From: Neelides folsomi
Taxonomy: Eukaryota > Arthropoda > Collembola > Neelipleona > Neelidae
Assembly: GCA_034687125.1 (NCBI GenBank)
Contig: JAQGBZ010000002.1
Span: 248,001 to 312,000, forward strand
Direction: 5' to 3'
DNA: 64,000 nt
The notes beneath the pieces were generated by a model that saw nothing but the letters and a program-made list of their open reading frames with translations, did no database searches and was not told the DNA's origin. Positions 48,427 through 63,400 of the stretch are shown here, in pieces; within the stretch, counting starts at the first letter, position 1, and each line of letters begins with the position of its first letter. A program made the position numbers and the translations under genes.

Positions 48427-51400
48427 ATGAGACCCGAGCTCTTCTTACTCTTCACTCTCAATGGCGTCATCTCTCTCCCGCCTGTCATCCGCATCGGTGA
48501 GCTTTCATTCTGACGCCCCACGAGAAAGAAAATATTGAGGAATTCATTATTTCTCGGACCCCCCGAACCCAAAGTCGAGTCCAGACGTGGATTCATCAGT
48601 ATCTTTCCCAACATGTCATTGTCAGGGCGGAGGAATCTTATATATATTCCCTCCAATCCCCCGAACCATCTTCCCCATCAAATATTCACAAAGTTTGGAG
48701 AAAAAAACTTTTGAAAATATTACACGAGTCTCAATAGTTAGTCTTTATAAATATATAAATCTCCCCGAGTGGAACCTTTTTCAACCCAACAATTTTTTGA
48801 AAAAATGATTTATTGCCTTAATACAATTTGTACGAATGAATATTCACTAACTGGAAATATTTTATTACAGGGCTAAATAGCCCAAACTTGTCATTACAAT
48901 TATTTAAAGAGACTTTGTCCATTTTCATTGAATGAGAGGATTTGGAAAAGTTGGTCATACTTTATTATCAAGAGATTCCTGAGATGTGTGGAGCTCAATT
49001 GAATTTAAGTAAGAACCCAAATTGAATAAAAAGGGCAATTGGAACATTAAATCAAAAGGTCGTAAAGCACGTCGGTTGAGAAGATTTCTCCTCTTCATAA
49101 CATCTCCCATTTCCATGTCATTTCCATACATCTTCTCCTCCACATTCTCCATAACCAGACGAGGTCATAATCAACTACTTGGCAACACAAGAGAAACTTC
49201 AACAACTTTCATTCAATCTTCTCCTTCATTTCATATACGTATTCGCATGAGATTTAAATATTTACTACTTCCCAAGTTCCTTAATTTGAAAAATTGGAAT
49301 CAAATCATGAAAATCATGAATTTGAAATTGATTCAATAAAGTTAAAACACGATTGGAAGAACAATTATAAACTATCATACTTTACATATACCCTATATAC
49401 TACATAAGTATATTCAAGTATTAATATATATGTTGTAATACCAAATCTAACATTAAGGACGGTTACGACTTATGTATAGTATTGTATATTTTCCTGTATT
49501 TTTAAAATCGTTATTTGAGTATACAAAATATACAAAATAGGTTTAGATTTCAATAATACATAAGGTAATGAAATCATGTGGTTGATTGTATATTAAATTC
49601 TAATATTCTCATTTACCATAAAATATGAAGGAAATGAGAAGGGGACATAATGGTACTTATATGTAAAATTCTCGTTATTCTTATTAACTTATTATTAGAG
49701 ATGTATAAGATAGTTGATTAATATTGGATGGGTTTGAATGGTCTTGGAAGATTCATTTCTCTTCAAATTTCCCATTCCTCTCTTGAAGGGGTGCGATGGA
49801 GCAAAGAGCGCCACTCAGCTCCAACGCATTCATAATCAGATGAGGGAGATATTATTTGGAAAATGGGGGCCGGATGGGTGTTGAGGGTGTATCGAGTCCC
49901 AGTTGGCTCCAATCTCTTCCTTTCCGCCTGTCTATTATCTCAAAAAGGAAATGAGAGTGACGAGATGCAAAACGAAGTCTCCCTTTTATTTATCGCAAAA
50001 AGGAACATTAAACAGCAAGACTTTCCATGAGGAATTTGGAAATCTCAAATGGTCTTTTCATCCAAGATGGGAAGATAGAAATATAAACCTCATCGCTTTC
50101 CCACTTTTTGGTCAATGGGACGAAAGGAGCCCTGGGGCCCTTCACATTTCACTCCACCACTCCGAAATGAGGCAATTGGATTAGGAAACTCATCTCTTCT
50201 TCTTCCCCCCCTTTCAAACCCAATTTCCTCGAAATACAAAGAAATTTTTAATTAATTCCCCTCGTCATTCTTAATTTTGTATCTTGGAGATGAAGCGAAT
50301 TCCGAGAAATTAGATATTTTCTGTTCCTCCCCCCATCATTCATTCCCTTCCAGTTGGAATCAAAAAAAGGAAGATGGGTAATTATTTATCTAAAGTGTTT
50401 TAACTGAGGAATTATTTGACAATATTTCTAACATTCAAGTAAAACACTAAAAGTAATAATTTCTAAGACTAAAATTATGGAGAAAGTTATTCAGTAAGAG
50501 GATGTGTATTGGTAAAGGGCGTTTGATTCTCACTTGGACTTAAACTGGTCTGAAGATGATAAATGATGTCGGTGAATGAAGAAAGTTTGTAAAGGTTTCT
50601 TATCGTCGATCGTCGCGAATTGAACTTGTTTGGGATCATAAATAGGAAATTAGACTTTTCCCATTTAGCTCATTGGGGGATGTGCGAAAAACATTGTTTG
50701 ATGGATGCAGAGCGGATTTTCCCTTCATCGCACCCAGGAATTCTTTGTAGTTTTGGTAAACCCGGTGGAGAAGTGGAGGGGGAGGGGGAAAACTGAGAGT
50801 GCATCCTCAATTGGAAAAGTTCGAGAGTTTAATCATGGCCGAGTTGGAGAGTTAAAGACTTATAGTGCCTCTTATTTTCTGTCACGAGGCTCATAAACAC
50901 GCAAATTGGGGGAGATTCCGGAATCCTCTCGAGACGCACCAAACTCTCAGCCCAAGATATTTAAACTTTTTCCAGAGGTTCACCGCGGCCAAGCTGTGAG
51001 CCACTTAATTGAAATAATACAGAGGAACAGTATGAGGAATTCAGGGAGGATGTATTTGGGAAAACATAGTTTGAAACAAGGATTCCCCAGCTCGCAATTC
51101 ACGCATCCTGGTCGTTATGGAACTCTCGGATCATTATACCTCTTAACATCTCTTTCTAAAATACGCTCGTTTATGAGAGAATTTCTATTCCAAAGATAGG
51201 GAGAAAGAAATTGAGGAAAAATTCTTTTGATCTCGTGTATTCCGGAATTTCTCTTTTTTAATCAATCATTTTGGACTTTCATATACGGTCATATCCGAAA
51301 TGGAAAGGACGTTGAAAACCATCCATATGAGAGGGACAACGGAGCGGGAAGAAATAATGATGAACCAGCCGTTCCCTCCAGGCGACTCAATTTAGAACCC

Positions 51401-54400
51401 TCAAACCCTTCCTTATTTAGATAATATTAAAAGGTAAAATCGTGCCACCTTCGCCGGTCTTACAAATTCCATGTATTCAGACCTTGACGGCCGTCTCACG
51501 AATGAAAAGATGAAAAAGATTCCAAGACGCTTCGAGGATTCCATGGAGGAAAATGATGACGCGTTCAAATATCCCAAAACATCTCACTACCAATAATACA
51601 TCACTATATTAATATTCGAGAGTATGTATACGACTATAAATACGAGATAGATATATAGACACTTCTCATCAGGATTGAAAAAATATTTAAATCCGCTTAC
51701 TCTGCATATATCAAAGGTTAAATGACAAAATTTGATCCCGAGATTCCCATTCGAAATATTTATATCTTATATTATGTTTATTGAATTTATAAAGATTTCT
51801 CAATTCCTTCTTTACAATCACCATTTCAATTTTACTTTTACAAATCATTACAAAGAAATATTCAAATACTGCATAGGAATATATTAATTACATTGTCACA
51901 TATAAAGTACAGATACTTAAGATACAACATAGCATATACTAAAGCTATTGGTATTAATAATAGCTAATGATATTTCTTACATTTCCGTTTTTTAAAGCTA
52001 ATTTTTTAAATCTTTTGAATGGTGAATTTTGAATGGGCAAAAATGTTAAAAGGATTTTTAAATTAATATGTGATGGGATATTAGATTGATGATTTTAAAT
52101 ATTGATGGACTGTGAGGGTGTTTGTCCTCCTGTTCGAAATCATGTTTGTCTGTTGGTCATTCCATTGAGAGCTGAGAAGTCCTGAGGTTGAGAAACGTGG
52201 AGAGATTTTGAAATATCCGAATCCACTGAGGCACTTTCTTCCTCAAAACCTCTTTTTCGAGATGTCAGACAATAAAGTTTGATACTGTTCACACGGTCCA
52301 ATTCATCCGAGTACCTTGAGGAAATAACTTTCGCCCAGAACCCAACAAAAAGTGGCTGTTAGAGCTTTTCCGCCTCTTCCTCTCTCCCTCCCAACAAGGC
52401 ACGACTCTGGGTTTAATAATAAGAATATAATAGAGCGTCCCTTTCTTATCGAAATTTTTTTATCCCCCTTCTTTTCTCCATTTCAATACAAGAAGTGAAG
52501 CCAGAATTTGTTACTACACGAATCCTTGTCGGGTCCGCGGATTAAGTAGGATTGGGAAAAGGTTGATCTTTTCATTACTTCTCCTTTTCTTCCGTCCATT
52601 AAAAGAAGTTCCGTTGTCGGGCGGGGGTGAATGGGAAGATGTCGAGAAGGTCCATTACTCCAAGTGACCGAGTAAAATAAATTCAAAAAACCACTTTTCA
52701 AACTTACTCTCGCATGAACCGAGTCACTCGACCACAAACGCGTACTTTTCCTTCCGCCCCCAACTTCCCCAAAGGTAGAAATTGACATTCAGAGAAATTC
52801 TCACAAAGTTTCATCCCCAGGAATGTTAAATCTCGAAAAGAATGTAAATTCTTCCTTTGTTACTTGGAGATTAGCGGAGTGGGGCTGAAGGTTTTTCTCA
52901 CTGCATTGAACCGCCGTTGGTCGTAATTCCCCTAAACCCCTCACCCAACTCTAACTCGGAGAAATGAAGATGAGAGATTTTGTAAAGAAAGCCAATGGGA
53001 TAATAATGCTAAGAACCCGGATGAACAGATCCATTTAACGAGCTCATTGAATTGAGAAAAATGCTCAATGTCTTTCTCCTTTCCCATCTACATGACTTTG
53101 AATGACATTTATTGAAAGAACCGCCCTTTTCTTTATTTGGACCGTATTTAAATCTCCTCCCTCTCCATCAAAGGAAACAAAGGAGAAAAAGAAATACAAC
53201 CCTTTGGCGCCTTTACAATGATGATTTGGGAAGTATGGGGAAAGCGGGAAAACAAAGTTGTGGTATATGACCACTACTTATATAAAATAATATAAAACTT
53301 ATACTTAACTTAATTATAGCTAAACTTATAACTCTCACCATTTAGATCCATATATGTACCATACATTGGAGAAACTTTGATCCAAAATTTTTGTAAAAAA
53401 GTGAAGAGGGTGAGGGTCAGTGTGTGCCCTTTCTTTGCCCGACCAAGACTTTTGTTCGGGTGACAGAAAATTATTTGTGGTTTGCCTTCTACCAGAGATG
53501 TGGAACTGGGGGGTTATATCATATTTTATACATAATGTTCCATCTTTGAGATCTATGACTAGAGGAGCGAGACAGAGCCATATATATTATCCATATATCG
53601 GTAGTTCCGGTTATATCTATAGGACTGCCCAGGATATAAATAAGAAACTTTTCTGACCCGGAAATGTAATAAGTCGTCGTGAAGGCAGAAAAGTCCTCAA
53701 TCGGTTCCTAATTTCATAATGAGCTTCCTCGCAAATCTTTCGATCGGTCAAAGGAAAAGTCTGATAAAGAAACTCGAGATTGTCCGAATTGGAGTAAAAG
53801 TAATTGAATACAATTTTCCCTTCTTCATTATTCCGATCACTCACACCTTGGAAAAATGAAGTTATTGAGAACGGGGAAAAGACAATATGTGATTCTCAGT
53901 TCCCTTCTATGAGTATATGAGTAGTTGAATGTGAAAGATGGATTGTCTGGATGGCCACATGATGAGGCTATCATCGATTTCTTATTAATCCGCTGCCTTT
54001 CTCCCTGGTGGTCTTAAAAGCTTTATGGATTGGGTCGCCAATGGCGTGGCGGGCCAAAGAACTGAGGAGTGAATAGGAAATGACAGGAGTGCCTTATGCC
54101 ATCAAAAGAGCTAAAAACCAACGACGGCCTCCGCTTCCTCACTTAATATCAAACGAGGGACAAAAGATCCACCATCAACACATTCCAATCACCCACAAAA
54201 CCTCATTGAATAATCTGATAAATAAAACCATCTGTATTGGCTTTCACTAAATTTGCCAAAGTCAAACACGTTCACCATGTTATAAAATTAATTAACAACT
54301 CAATTAGGATCCTTTAAACTGGCAATAAATAAATACAAATCGGGAAAGATTGAATTGTCAATTTTAGCACTTTAAATTAGCACTTATTGTCCACCATACC

Positions 54401-57400
54401 GTTAGCTGACATTACCGCTATTAAATAAAAGGGAGGGATTTTAATTTAAAGGATTTTTGAATAAAAGCTAGGGATCGTTCAGATTTTGAAATTGTGGATG
54501 GTTGGAATGAAAGCATTTGGGGTTTTTTCATTCCTTTCCCAATCCCTGATAAATGGGGAGGAGGAAAAGCTTTTACATCATCACAATTGAGATTGATTCT
54601 TGGGTGTCAAAATGAAGAGTGACGGATAAATAGGAAAGAAAGCTCAATTGAATGTCTCGAGATTTCTCTGGGAATTAAATTGACCATGGGGGAGGAAGAC
54701 GGAGGTAAATAATATGGCCAATGAAGGAGAAGATTAGTCTCAATTCCCTTACGACTCATAAGATAAGTTGGGCGATTTGGGGAAAGTTCTTTACCTTCAT
54801 CCTCGACAGCTCCTTCCAACCAGACCCTGAATAAAATAACATTCATTACTTTGTCGCCACTCGAGAAATCCAAAGAGTTCACAAGAGAACTTGTTGGCTC
54901 CATCCTGTTTAAACGACCTTTCTTCACACCACTCAAACTTTCCCGAGGGCCAAGAAACAACATCAAAATTCCACTCATTGAGACCTCTCAATTCTCCCCC
55001 AGCCCCATTTGTTCAAAACTTGGGTTGACATTTATTCCCTTTATTCTTTAGACAAAACCTCACAAGTCCTCTCTTTAGAAGTAGAGGGAAATTATTGAAG
55101 CAGAGGAAAATTATAATAATAAAATCTCAACATTAACTTAATTTCATTCCAGGTGGGATTTTTCCTGAGGAACTGAAGGGAACTCCAGTGGAAGTGGCCT
55201 TCAAATATGCAGTTTTCTCTGTGAATCGTGAGAGGAAGCTATTGGGAAATACGACGCTGGTTTACAGGACACTTTACTATCGGAACACTGACTTATTTCA
55301 AGCTACTAAAATAGGTAAACCCATTCCTGACTCCCATTTAACATACAATTCATGGAATTCGTACAATTCATGCTAAACTTACTTGTACTTATTTATTGGT
55401 AATACTCGGATGGGAAATGAGATGAAAAACTTTTTCATCCCAAGTTGGCCCAATCCACTTGGTTTTTTCAATTTGGCAAAGGTGGGGAAAGTAAATGCAG
55501 GGCATTTGGAAAATATTTATAGGAAATGGAATTCTGAATATTTGGTTGGGAATTTCCGAACCTTCGGCGTCTATGGATGAAAAAAAAGTTGATTGAAAGA
55601 AAGGAATGACTTTGGACCAGCAGTTGCTTCCCCATCTCGTTTCAACCAGGCATTAGAGACAGATTAGATATTAGACCTCACATCATGCTTTACGGTTATG
55701 TGGGCTGAGATGGAGCGGATGAATGAAAAGAGACAAGTGGCTGTTTGGAGTGGAATTCTTTCGCTCACTCAGCAACCGCCAGAGATGGAACAAGACTTTC
55801 ATTACCATTCATATATTCACAAGAACTCATACATGGGGAAGACTCCCAATCCCCATCGATCTCCATTCACTTCTTCACCGCCGTCTAATTAGATCGACAC
55901 CATGAGTCCCCATAGGCCCATCCATCACACATTGGGCAAATCAAAGCGTGGGAAGGAAAGTCCCACGTTCCAGCTCTCAAGACGCTGTTGCGGTCCGTCC
56001 CTTAAAACCCTTCCTTGAGGGCTCTTTAATGGGCTTTTAATGGCTAAAGAGTCTTGACGGTGGGATCGGGCCATCTTAGATGATCGCCTCATAAGAGCAT
56101 TCATGAATGTTTTAATGGAACTTCGTGTTGGACTCGTTGAACCAAACTTTCCCTTTTAATATTACTCATCTTCAAAACTCGGATTTCATGCATCCATTAT
56201 CTGGAATCGGAAAGTTGTAGTAGAAACTTTGAACTTAATTGCATTAAACTAAACGTTTAGTAAATTTATTTAATAACAACTTAAATCATATTAAAGGATT
56301 TTTATTACTTAATATTGTTATTAACTAAAAGTAATAAAAAGCATAAATGGGGGATTTTAGAGAGTTTTTAAATGACGCAATTTTTAATAATTTTAAAATT
56401 TTTAATAGTTTTTAAATTTTTTATCATACTAGAAAATGGGAAAATGTTGTAGGGGTTAATTCAACTAAAACCCATTTTAGTTGTTCATGCATATAAAATG
56501 GGAAAATTTAGCTTTTGGATTTAAACAACTTCCAAATTCCTCCTAACCAATCCCATTTAATATTCTATAATAAGCAAAGGATGCAGAAAGCGAGTGGAGG
56601 AAAAGGTGTGTAAGGAAACAATATTTATTATTTATAATTGACTCATGTCATGGTTGTTCTGTTTATCAAAATGAGAAGGCTTTTAAATCCCTTCGAAAAT
56701 TGTTGATGTTGGGCGGAGGTTTAAAGGGTTTTTCTCTCCCTATCCATAAATTGGTCAAAGGTTGAGCTTGAAAGTGAATGTGGGGTGAAAAGTATTTGTG
56801 AGATGAAACCTGACTGGAGCACTTACAACATATCCCCCCATTGTGATGATGATCGAATTTGGAGAGGAATTAGGTGACTAATCGGAGCGGGGTATGGAAA
56901 GTGTCAGTTAATTCAAGAAATCTAATTTCCCATTAATTCTCTTTCATTAAATTGTCAGGATGTCAGTTGATAAGCGGGGGGATTTCGGCCCTCTTCGCGA
57001 GCGGCATCGAGTTGTCTCTCGAGTCTCACTTCAAATCCCTCTCCTTTTCCCTCGACCTTCCTCTCATCCTTCCGACCTCGTCCTTCTACGACGCCCAGCC
57101 CCAACCAACCCCCATCCAATTCACTGGCTATCCTCTCAAATTGGCTCCGTCGAAGTCAACCCTCGCTCTGGCCCTTCGAGACGCTGTCGTGTTCTTCAAT
57201 TGGACCCGCGTCGCCTTGCTGTACGAAGAACCTGACGGTGAGTGTGGAATTGCTAATTCTATGTTTTGGTAAATGTCTTGGAGGAAACCAGAGAGCCCCA
57301 ATTTGTTTAATTGATTAAACATCGTTAAAATGACATTAGTGGGTTAGCGACTTACCAGTTGTTTGCGTCATGAGTTATGGGGACCTTTGAGTAAATGTGA

Positions 57401-60400
57401 GTTTGGTTTTGAGTCGCTGGATCCATCATCATTACTCTCGTCTGACATTTGATGAGGAGTTCTGTTTATTCCTCGCACATTAGGCAGGGTCATTAAAATG
57501 GCGGAATCCAAGTGGCGTCTCCATTGTGGCAATAAGTCTCAATTCCCCAGCCAGATGTTAAGACACCTCTTCACTCCGCTCCCCCATTTGTCGCGCGACA
57601 GGGGAAATAATTTAAACTCTTTTCAAACAAAACCCCAGCTCTCCCAGGGCCTTTCTTTGGATGTGTGTACATGTGTGGTGGTGGGGAATGTGTTATGGCT
57701 CGATTTGCATGGAAGCAGAGACACTTGTCTCCAAATGGGAGATAGAGCCAAAGACTTTTTCAATCCCGACTCAAGTTTTTAAAAGCTCCTTGGTCCCAAG
57801 GAACAAAAGTCTTTTTGAGTGGAAAAAGGGTAAATAAATCGATGATTGGGGTTCTAAGCCCCTTCGACCACTTCCCCACATCATACCTGGAGATTATGTG
57901 GGATTACTATGGACTTTCTCTAATTTTCTCGGGGAAATCTCTCCCTTTATGTAACATCTCGAAGGAAATTAACTAGAGCTTCCTCGACTGGAATTCCGAT
58001 CCCGACCATCGTTAAAGGAGTAAATTAACGGCCGTTTTCACTCCTATTATTTCACCCGTCTGGGCCATAGAGGAGCGCGTTATAAGGAGACTTGGGAGAA
58101 TTGGAAGGAAAACCGGCTCATTAGATCTGATATGTCTCACCGATTTTGGCTTCATTGTAAAAGAGGCCATTCCGTAACCTTTGGATTCATCCTAAATGTT
58201 TGGAGGGGAAATTGGCAAGGTTGGGGAACTTGGGAGTAATCCATCCTTTTCATGGAAAAACCATGAATTATCAATTGGGAACAAATTCCGTCTCGCCCAT
58301 CAAGACACTCAAGGAAAAACTCCGCCTTGACCAATTCGACCAAATTCCCAATTTCCCGATTCCATTCAATAAACAAAGATCTGAACAAACTCTATTTTAA
58401 TTTCAATCGACAAACCATTTAAGCCCATGAAATCGTTTTATTACCTATAGTAAACTTAATTTCCTTCTCCAATCAATTTTCAATTTATACTTTTTATTGA
58501 AATATTTATCTGCAAATTTCAAATTGTATAATATTGTTCAAAATGTACAAAAGTTGCTTTCTTTTTATGTGAATATCAATTTAAAAAAGAAAGCACTCTT
58601 GAAGCACCCTGTACAGGTAGACACATACTTTACAATCCATATAATTATATTAATTAAATAGATATTTTAAAGAAATAATTCTTTTTAAACCTTTTTAATA
58701 TATTATTTAATGCTGAGATAATAGTTGTAGGATTGTCTTACACTAAATCTAAATTACTGGATTGCCGGAAGAATAAAAGCTGATTTCGCAAAATTCTTTA
58801 ATGGTACAGGAAGGATAAATGGGTAATTGGGAGTTTTATTGATTTCCATAGGTCTTTTGCAAGTGGAGTATCTGATCAGGAAGCGGGTGATTTCACAGAA
58901 GGGTGGCCTCAGCAGTCGGAGATCCGAAATTCTTCCAAGGGAAGTTTCCCCAACCACATACCGCGACGTTCTCAAAGAGATCAAAAGACGACAAATCTTC
59001 AATCTCATCGCAGATATCAAACATTTGCCCTTGTTTTTTAGAATTGTAAGCTTTTCTCACCTTCAAAAATATTCTCAAATCTCATGAACTCATAAATGCA
59101 GTATGAACAGAATAACCATAACTTTTTTATTCGCAAACATTGTAAAATGCTTCTTTATGTTTATTCTCCTTTCACATGAGAGAAAGACGAAGCGAATGGG
59201 AAATTTCCAGCTGCCTTTTTATTCATATCTCGATCTCAAATCCCAACCGCAAATCCCAACTGTATCAATATTGATAACTTCAACTGCCCTAAAGACTCAA
59301 TATTTTCTATTTCACAATTTTTTGATCTTCAAATATTTTGATATAAATTTTAGTTCCTAAGACTTTGGTTCTTTACCTGGAAAAAAAGTCATACTCAATT
59401 GGTTCTTTTTTACTTATAGATTTTGCAGCTTCAGATGAACGATGCGAGATATCACTTTCACTTCACAACACTTGTATGTTTCCCTTTAATATTTTTATAT
59501 AATTAGTTTATTTTTAAGTGAATGAACTCCATTAACTAATTTCATAAATATTTATTTATGCGAATATAAATTTATAAATGTAAGAAGAATGTTTGGTAAG
59601 TTGGAAGGTCAGAAGAAGACGAGTTTGTGAGAAATGTAATGTTTTTTCCCATTTCTCCTTCGACCTTTTTCATCTATTCTTGTCAGAGATAAATAAAGTA
59701 GAAAAAAGGTGAATGTAAATCAAGGGTAAGGACCATTGAGGAATTATGTGCGTATTTGTGACGGGGTTCGAATTCCATTGGAGAACCTCAACATCTCCCA
59801 GCATAGGGCTGTAGGAGAAAAGACAAAGAGCTCCTCGACAAAATAGAAAGGAATGAGGGGAAATGAGGAGGACAAATTGAATCGACCGACAGGATAAAAA
59901 AGATAACAAATTCTCGAGGAAATTAGACGTGAAAATGGGTCGTATAAAGTCAAGGGAAAATTGGCAAAGATACATCAATTACTGATGTGAAAGACCTTCT
60001 TTCCCTCACTGCTCTCTAACTCATTTTTATCCGGGAGATATTTAGTCAATGGCACTCACCCCACATTGAATCCCAATAAGGCTCATAAAAGGCCTTCTTT
60101 TCCCCAAAGCTAAATCCTATATCCTCCCAATTAACACATTTTTTTCACAGATAATTGAGAAATATTTTCTTTAATATAACTACAATACAAGACAGATTGT
60201 ACAGATATAATCAATAGCTCTCAATAAGGATCTTTATCGGGGAGGGAAAGATATGGAAAAAAGTCTCCATTGAGAAAGAAATCAATTGCCATTTCCTTGG
60301 TTGATCTTGATTTCTATGGTCAATGTGGTTTTTAACTTTGTTAGATTTGGAAGGAAAATTATAAAAGCATTTATGTTCAAATTGTTGGAAGGACCTGAGA

Positions 60401-63400
60401 GTTGATGAGTTGAAGGAAAGGAAAAAGGCCCTGGGGAATTCTTCATTTCTTCTTTCTAATTCTTTAAAGTCATCTGTGGGGAATGTTTAAATTTTAAAGG
60501 CCCATTAGGTCTAAAGGGGGATTTGGGAAGGATGATTATGTTTTAAGTATTAGCTTAAGAATGGGGTGTTTGTAATGGAAAACCTGGTGAAGGATTGTGA
60601 AGTATGAATGATTTAAATGAGAGGAATCGATAGGAAGATACATGGAATTATTCATAAGTTGAACAAAGGTCGGGTCTTTCCCGGTTCAATGAACGTCTCC
60701 ACACACTCCCACCTATTTAATTTTCGGATCCTGAGCCAAGAAACGAGATTTTATATCCAGATTCCCCCTCCCTTATCTTTTTCATCTCAAATACAGGGAC
60801 ATCCAAAGAGTAATCCAATAATATTCACTGTACAGGAACAGAATTTCACATTATTTATTACATTACCATTGTAGCACTTACACTCACTCAATAGATATTC
60901 TCCAGCTTATATTCATACTTTGATTCTTGGAGAACGAGGGTTGTATTATATATATAAGTATACAAAAGTGCTTCCTTCACAAATGGTTGAGATATGTATG
61001 GAAGTGGGATGGCGAGAGTGGCTTTATTTCCCTTCCCATTTATTTCATCGAGATCCTTCGAGAGGATCTCTGGGAATCCCTCTAATAAATGAAATTTGAC
61101 GAGAAGAAGCCTCTAAACGTGAAAGATTTTATTTTCCAAAATTCCTCTCACTCCGATTGAGAGAATCAACAGGGAAGATTTGCACTTCTTTCACACCTCC
61201 TTCCGGTTTTTTTTATTCCCAACAAAACTTCACCCCTTTACAAATACAACCCTTTCTGTATCGATTTTTAATTCATTTCTCTCTTTTGGCACAAGAACGA
61301 GACAAATTGAGCAAATAGGTTTCTCTCAGCTAATAAAAATTAATATATAAAAAATGCTTTCAAACCACTTTAAAAGAATAATAAATCAATATTAATTTGA
61401 GTTTATTTTTCTTCATATAGGATGTCTTTTCTCCTATTAGTTTCCTTTGGAATGAAAAATGGCATCATTTGTAAAGCGAAGGAAAAGAGTTTCCAAATGT
61501 GAACATTGTGGTTGGGTGGAGCGAGAAAGTCGTGCGGATGTGTTGAGAGTAATATTGAGCTTCATATCAATCTCGCGGTTCGCGGAATGCAAAGAGCTCC
61601 ACTCAATTAATTATTTCAATGAGAGGATGGAGGGAAATAATTCAAAAGAATTCCCCGACTCATTTTTAAACTTTGGGTGATAAATGGCTTTAGGACTTTC
61701 ACCGCCCTGCTAAACTTATTACACCACAGAACATATAAGTAATGCTTAGAGATATATTCTCTTTTAATATTCCATTGGTTTGGATGGGAAAATGCTGGGC
61801 GTTTATTCCCCTTGCATAATCCCTCGTTCCCATAACCAAATATTCGAATTCATTCTCCTATGAGAGACTTTCCACATATTCGGAGAATAAGTAAATCCTT
61901 TAATTGGATAGAGACCCAGAAATTAATTTCTTTAATTTCTCCAATTTCATCTAAATGTAAGCTTGGAGAGAGCTTACATTAATTATGTTCCCAACTCTTC
62001 ATTCAAATACTCTTAAATACATTCTCTATATGAATATGAGCTCAATCTACTCAATTCCTTATACTTATATAATAGATACATACTCTACATACTTACTGTA
62101 TATAATACTTTACATAATTTAGATGAATATACTTATAGTAAGATAAATATAGTATATTATCTTATACATAGATAATACTTAGCTTTTAAGTTCACATTGA
62201 CAAAATTCCGGAGTAAATAAATTTCCTGGTGAATAAAGAAAGGAATAAATTAAGTCCGATCAGAAAATGATGTGGCCTTGTTTTATTCTTTTATTAATAA
62301 TTTGACTTCCCCAAAGCATCTCTGGGTTTTGTGAATTACTGAAAGTTTTGTGTGTAATTATTCCCCTTCTTTCTGCCCCTGTGTAACATTCATTTTCATT
62401 AAGTTGGAAGACCAACCTTGTCCAATTAAAGGACTCCTGTTTGAAATTTGGTTCAATTTGGATTGTCCTTAGGACTTGGAAATGTACGACCTCGAGGACT
62501 TTGGCTACAACAGTGTGAATATAACGTCTTTCCGGCTGATGGAACACAGCGTGGAGAACATCCGCAGCGTGGAAGACATGCAAAGGTTCAACCCCAAGAG
62601 CTATAACTCCAAAGTTTTGCAGGTAAGACTTGTCTAATGCTTATTTTTATGAATAACCCAAAGTGAGGAAAAAGATTGAATTTCCATGGCCCATCACCAG
62701 CCTTCCATGGGCCACTCAATAAATTTATGAAGACCGTTAGGGGGAATAGAGCCATTCAAACCCACACTGTTCTTCCCATTCTCCACATCCTCAACTTTCT
62801 TATCGGCCCATCTGGAGAAGTTGTTTAACTTTCTCTCCTAGAGCGATGCTGCATTGATCTATGATGGAGTTTTATCCTTCTGTCATGGCCTACGATCCTT
62901 CGACGCGAGCCACGAAATCCGACCAGCTAATGTCTCGTGTGAAAAAGAACAATCTTGGCCTGATGGTCTCTCACTTCTCAACTATATTAACAGCGTAAGT
63001 CACATTCATCAAATCATCAATCACGGGTTTGATATGGGCAAAAAATATTCAATATCATAAAATTTTCTTTATTCGCCCTCAATTGAAAAAAATCACCAAT
63101 AAAATATATTATGTATATATGATTACATACAAATATATATGATTTATATTGTTTTATTAGACAATTATTTAATTATTATGAAATATTTGGGTCACGTACA
63201 AATTTGTATTTGAAAAAAATTTGTCAATCTTACATGAATTTCTCGTATGAATATTTTCATGTAAACTTGTGGAATAAATATTTTGTGTAGTATAATACAA
63301 GTCTGTATTTTATGCGTATTTAATACATGTTTTGGAGCTAAAGAAGTGTTTTGTATGGAAAAAGTAGAAAGGATTTAAAAACCATCTTTAAGTTTCATCT

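Noticed and set aside
59762-59777. GGGTTCGAATTCC, a tRNA B-box-like motif
   Set aside because: No A box, no acceptor stem and no cloverleaf can be formed around it.
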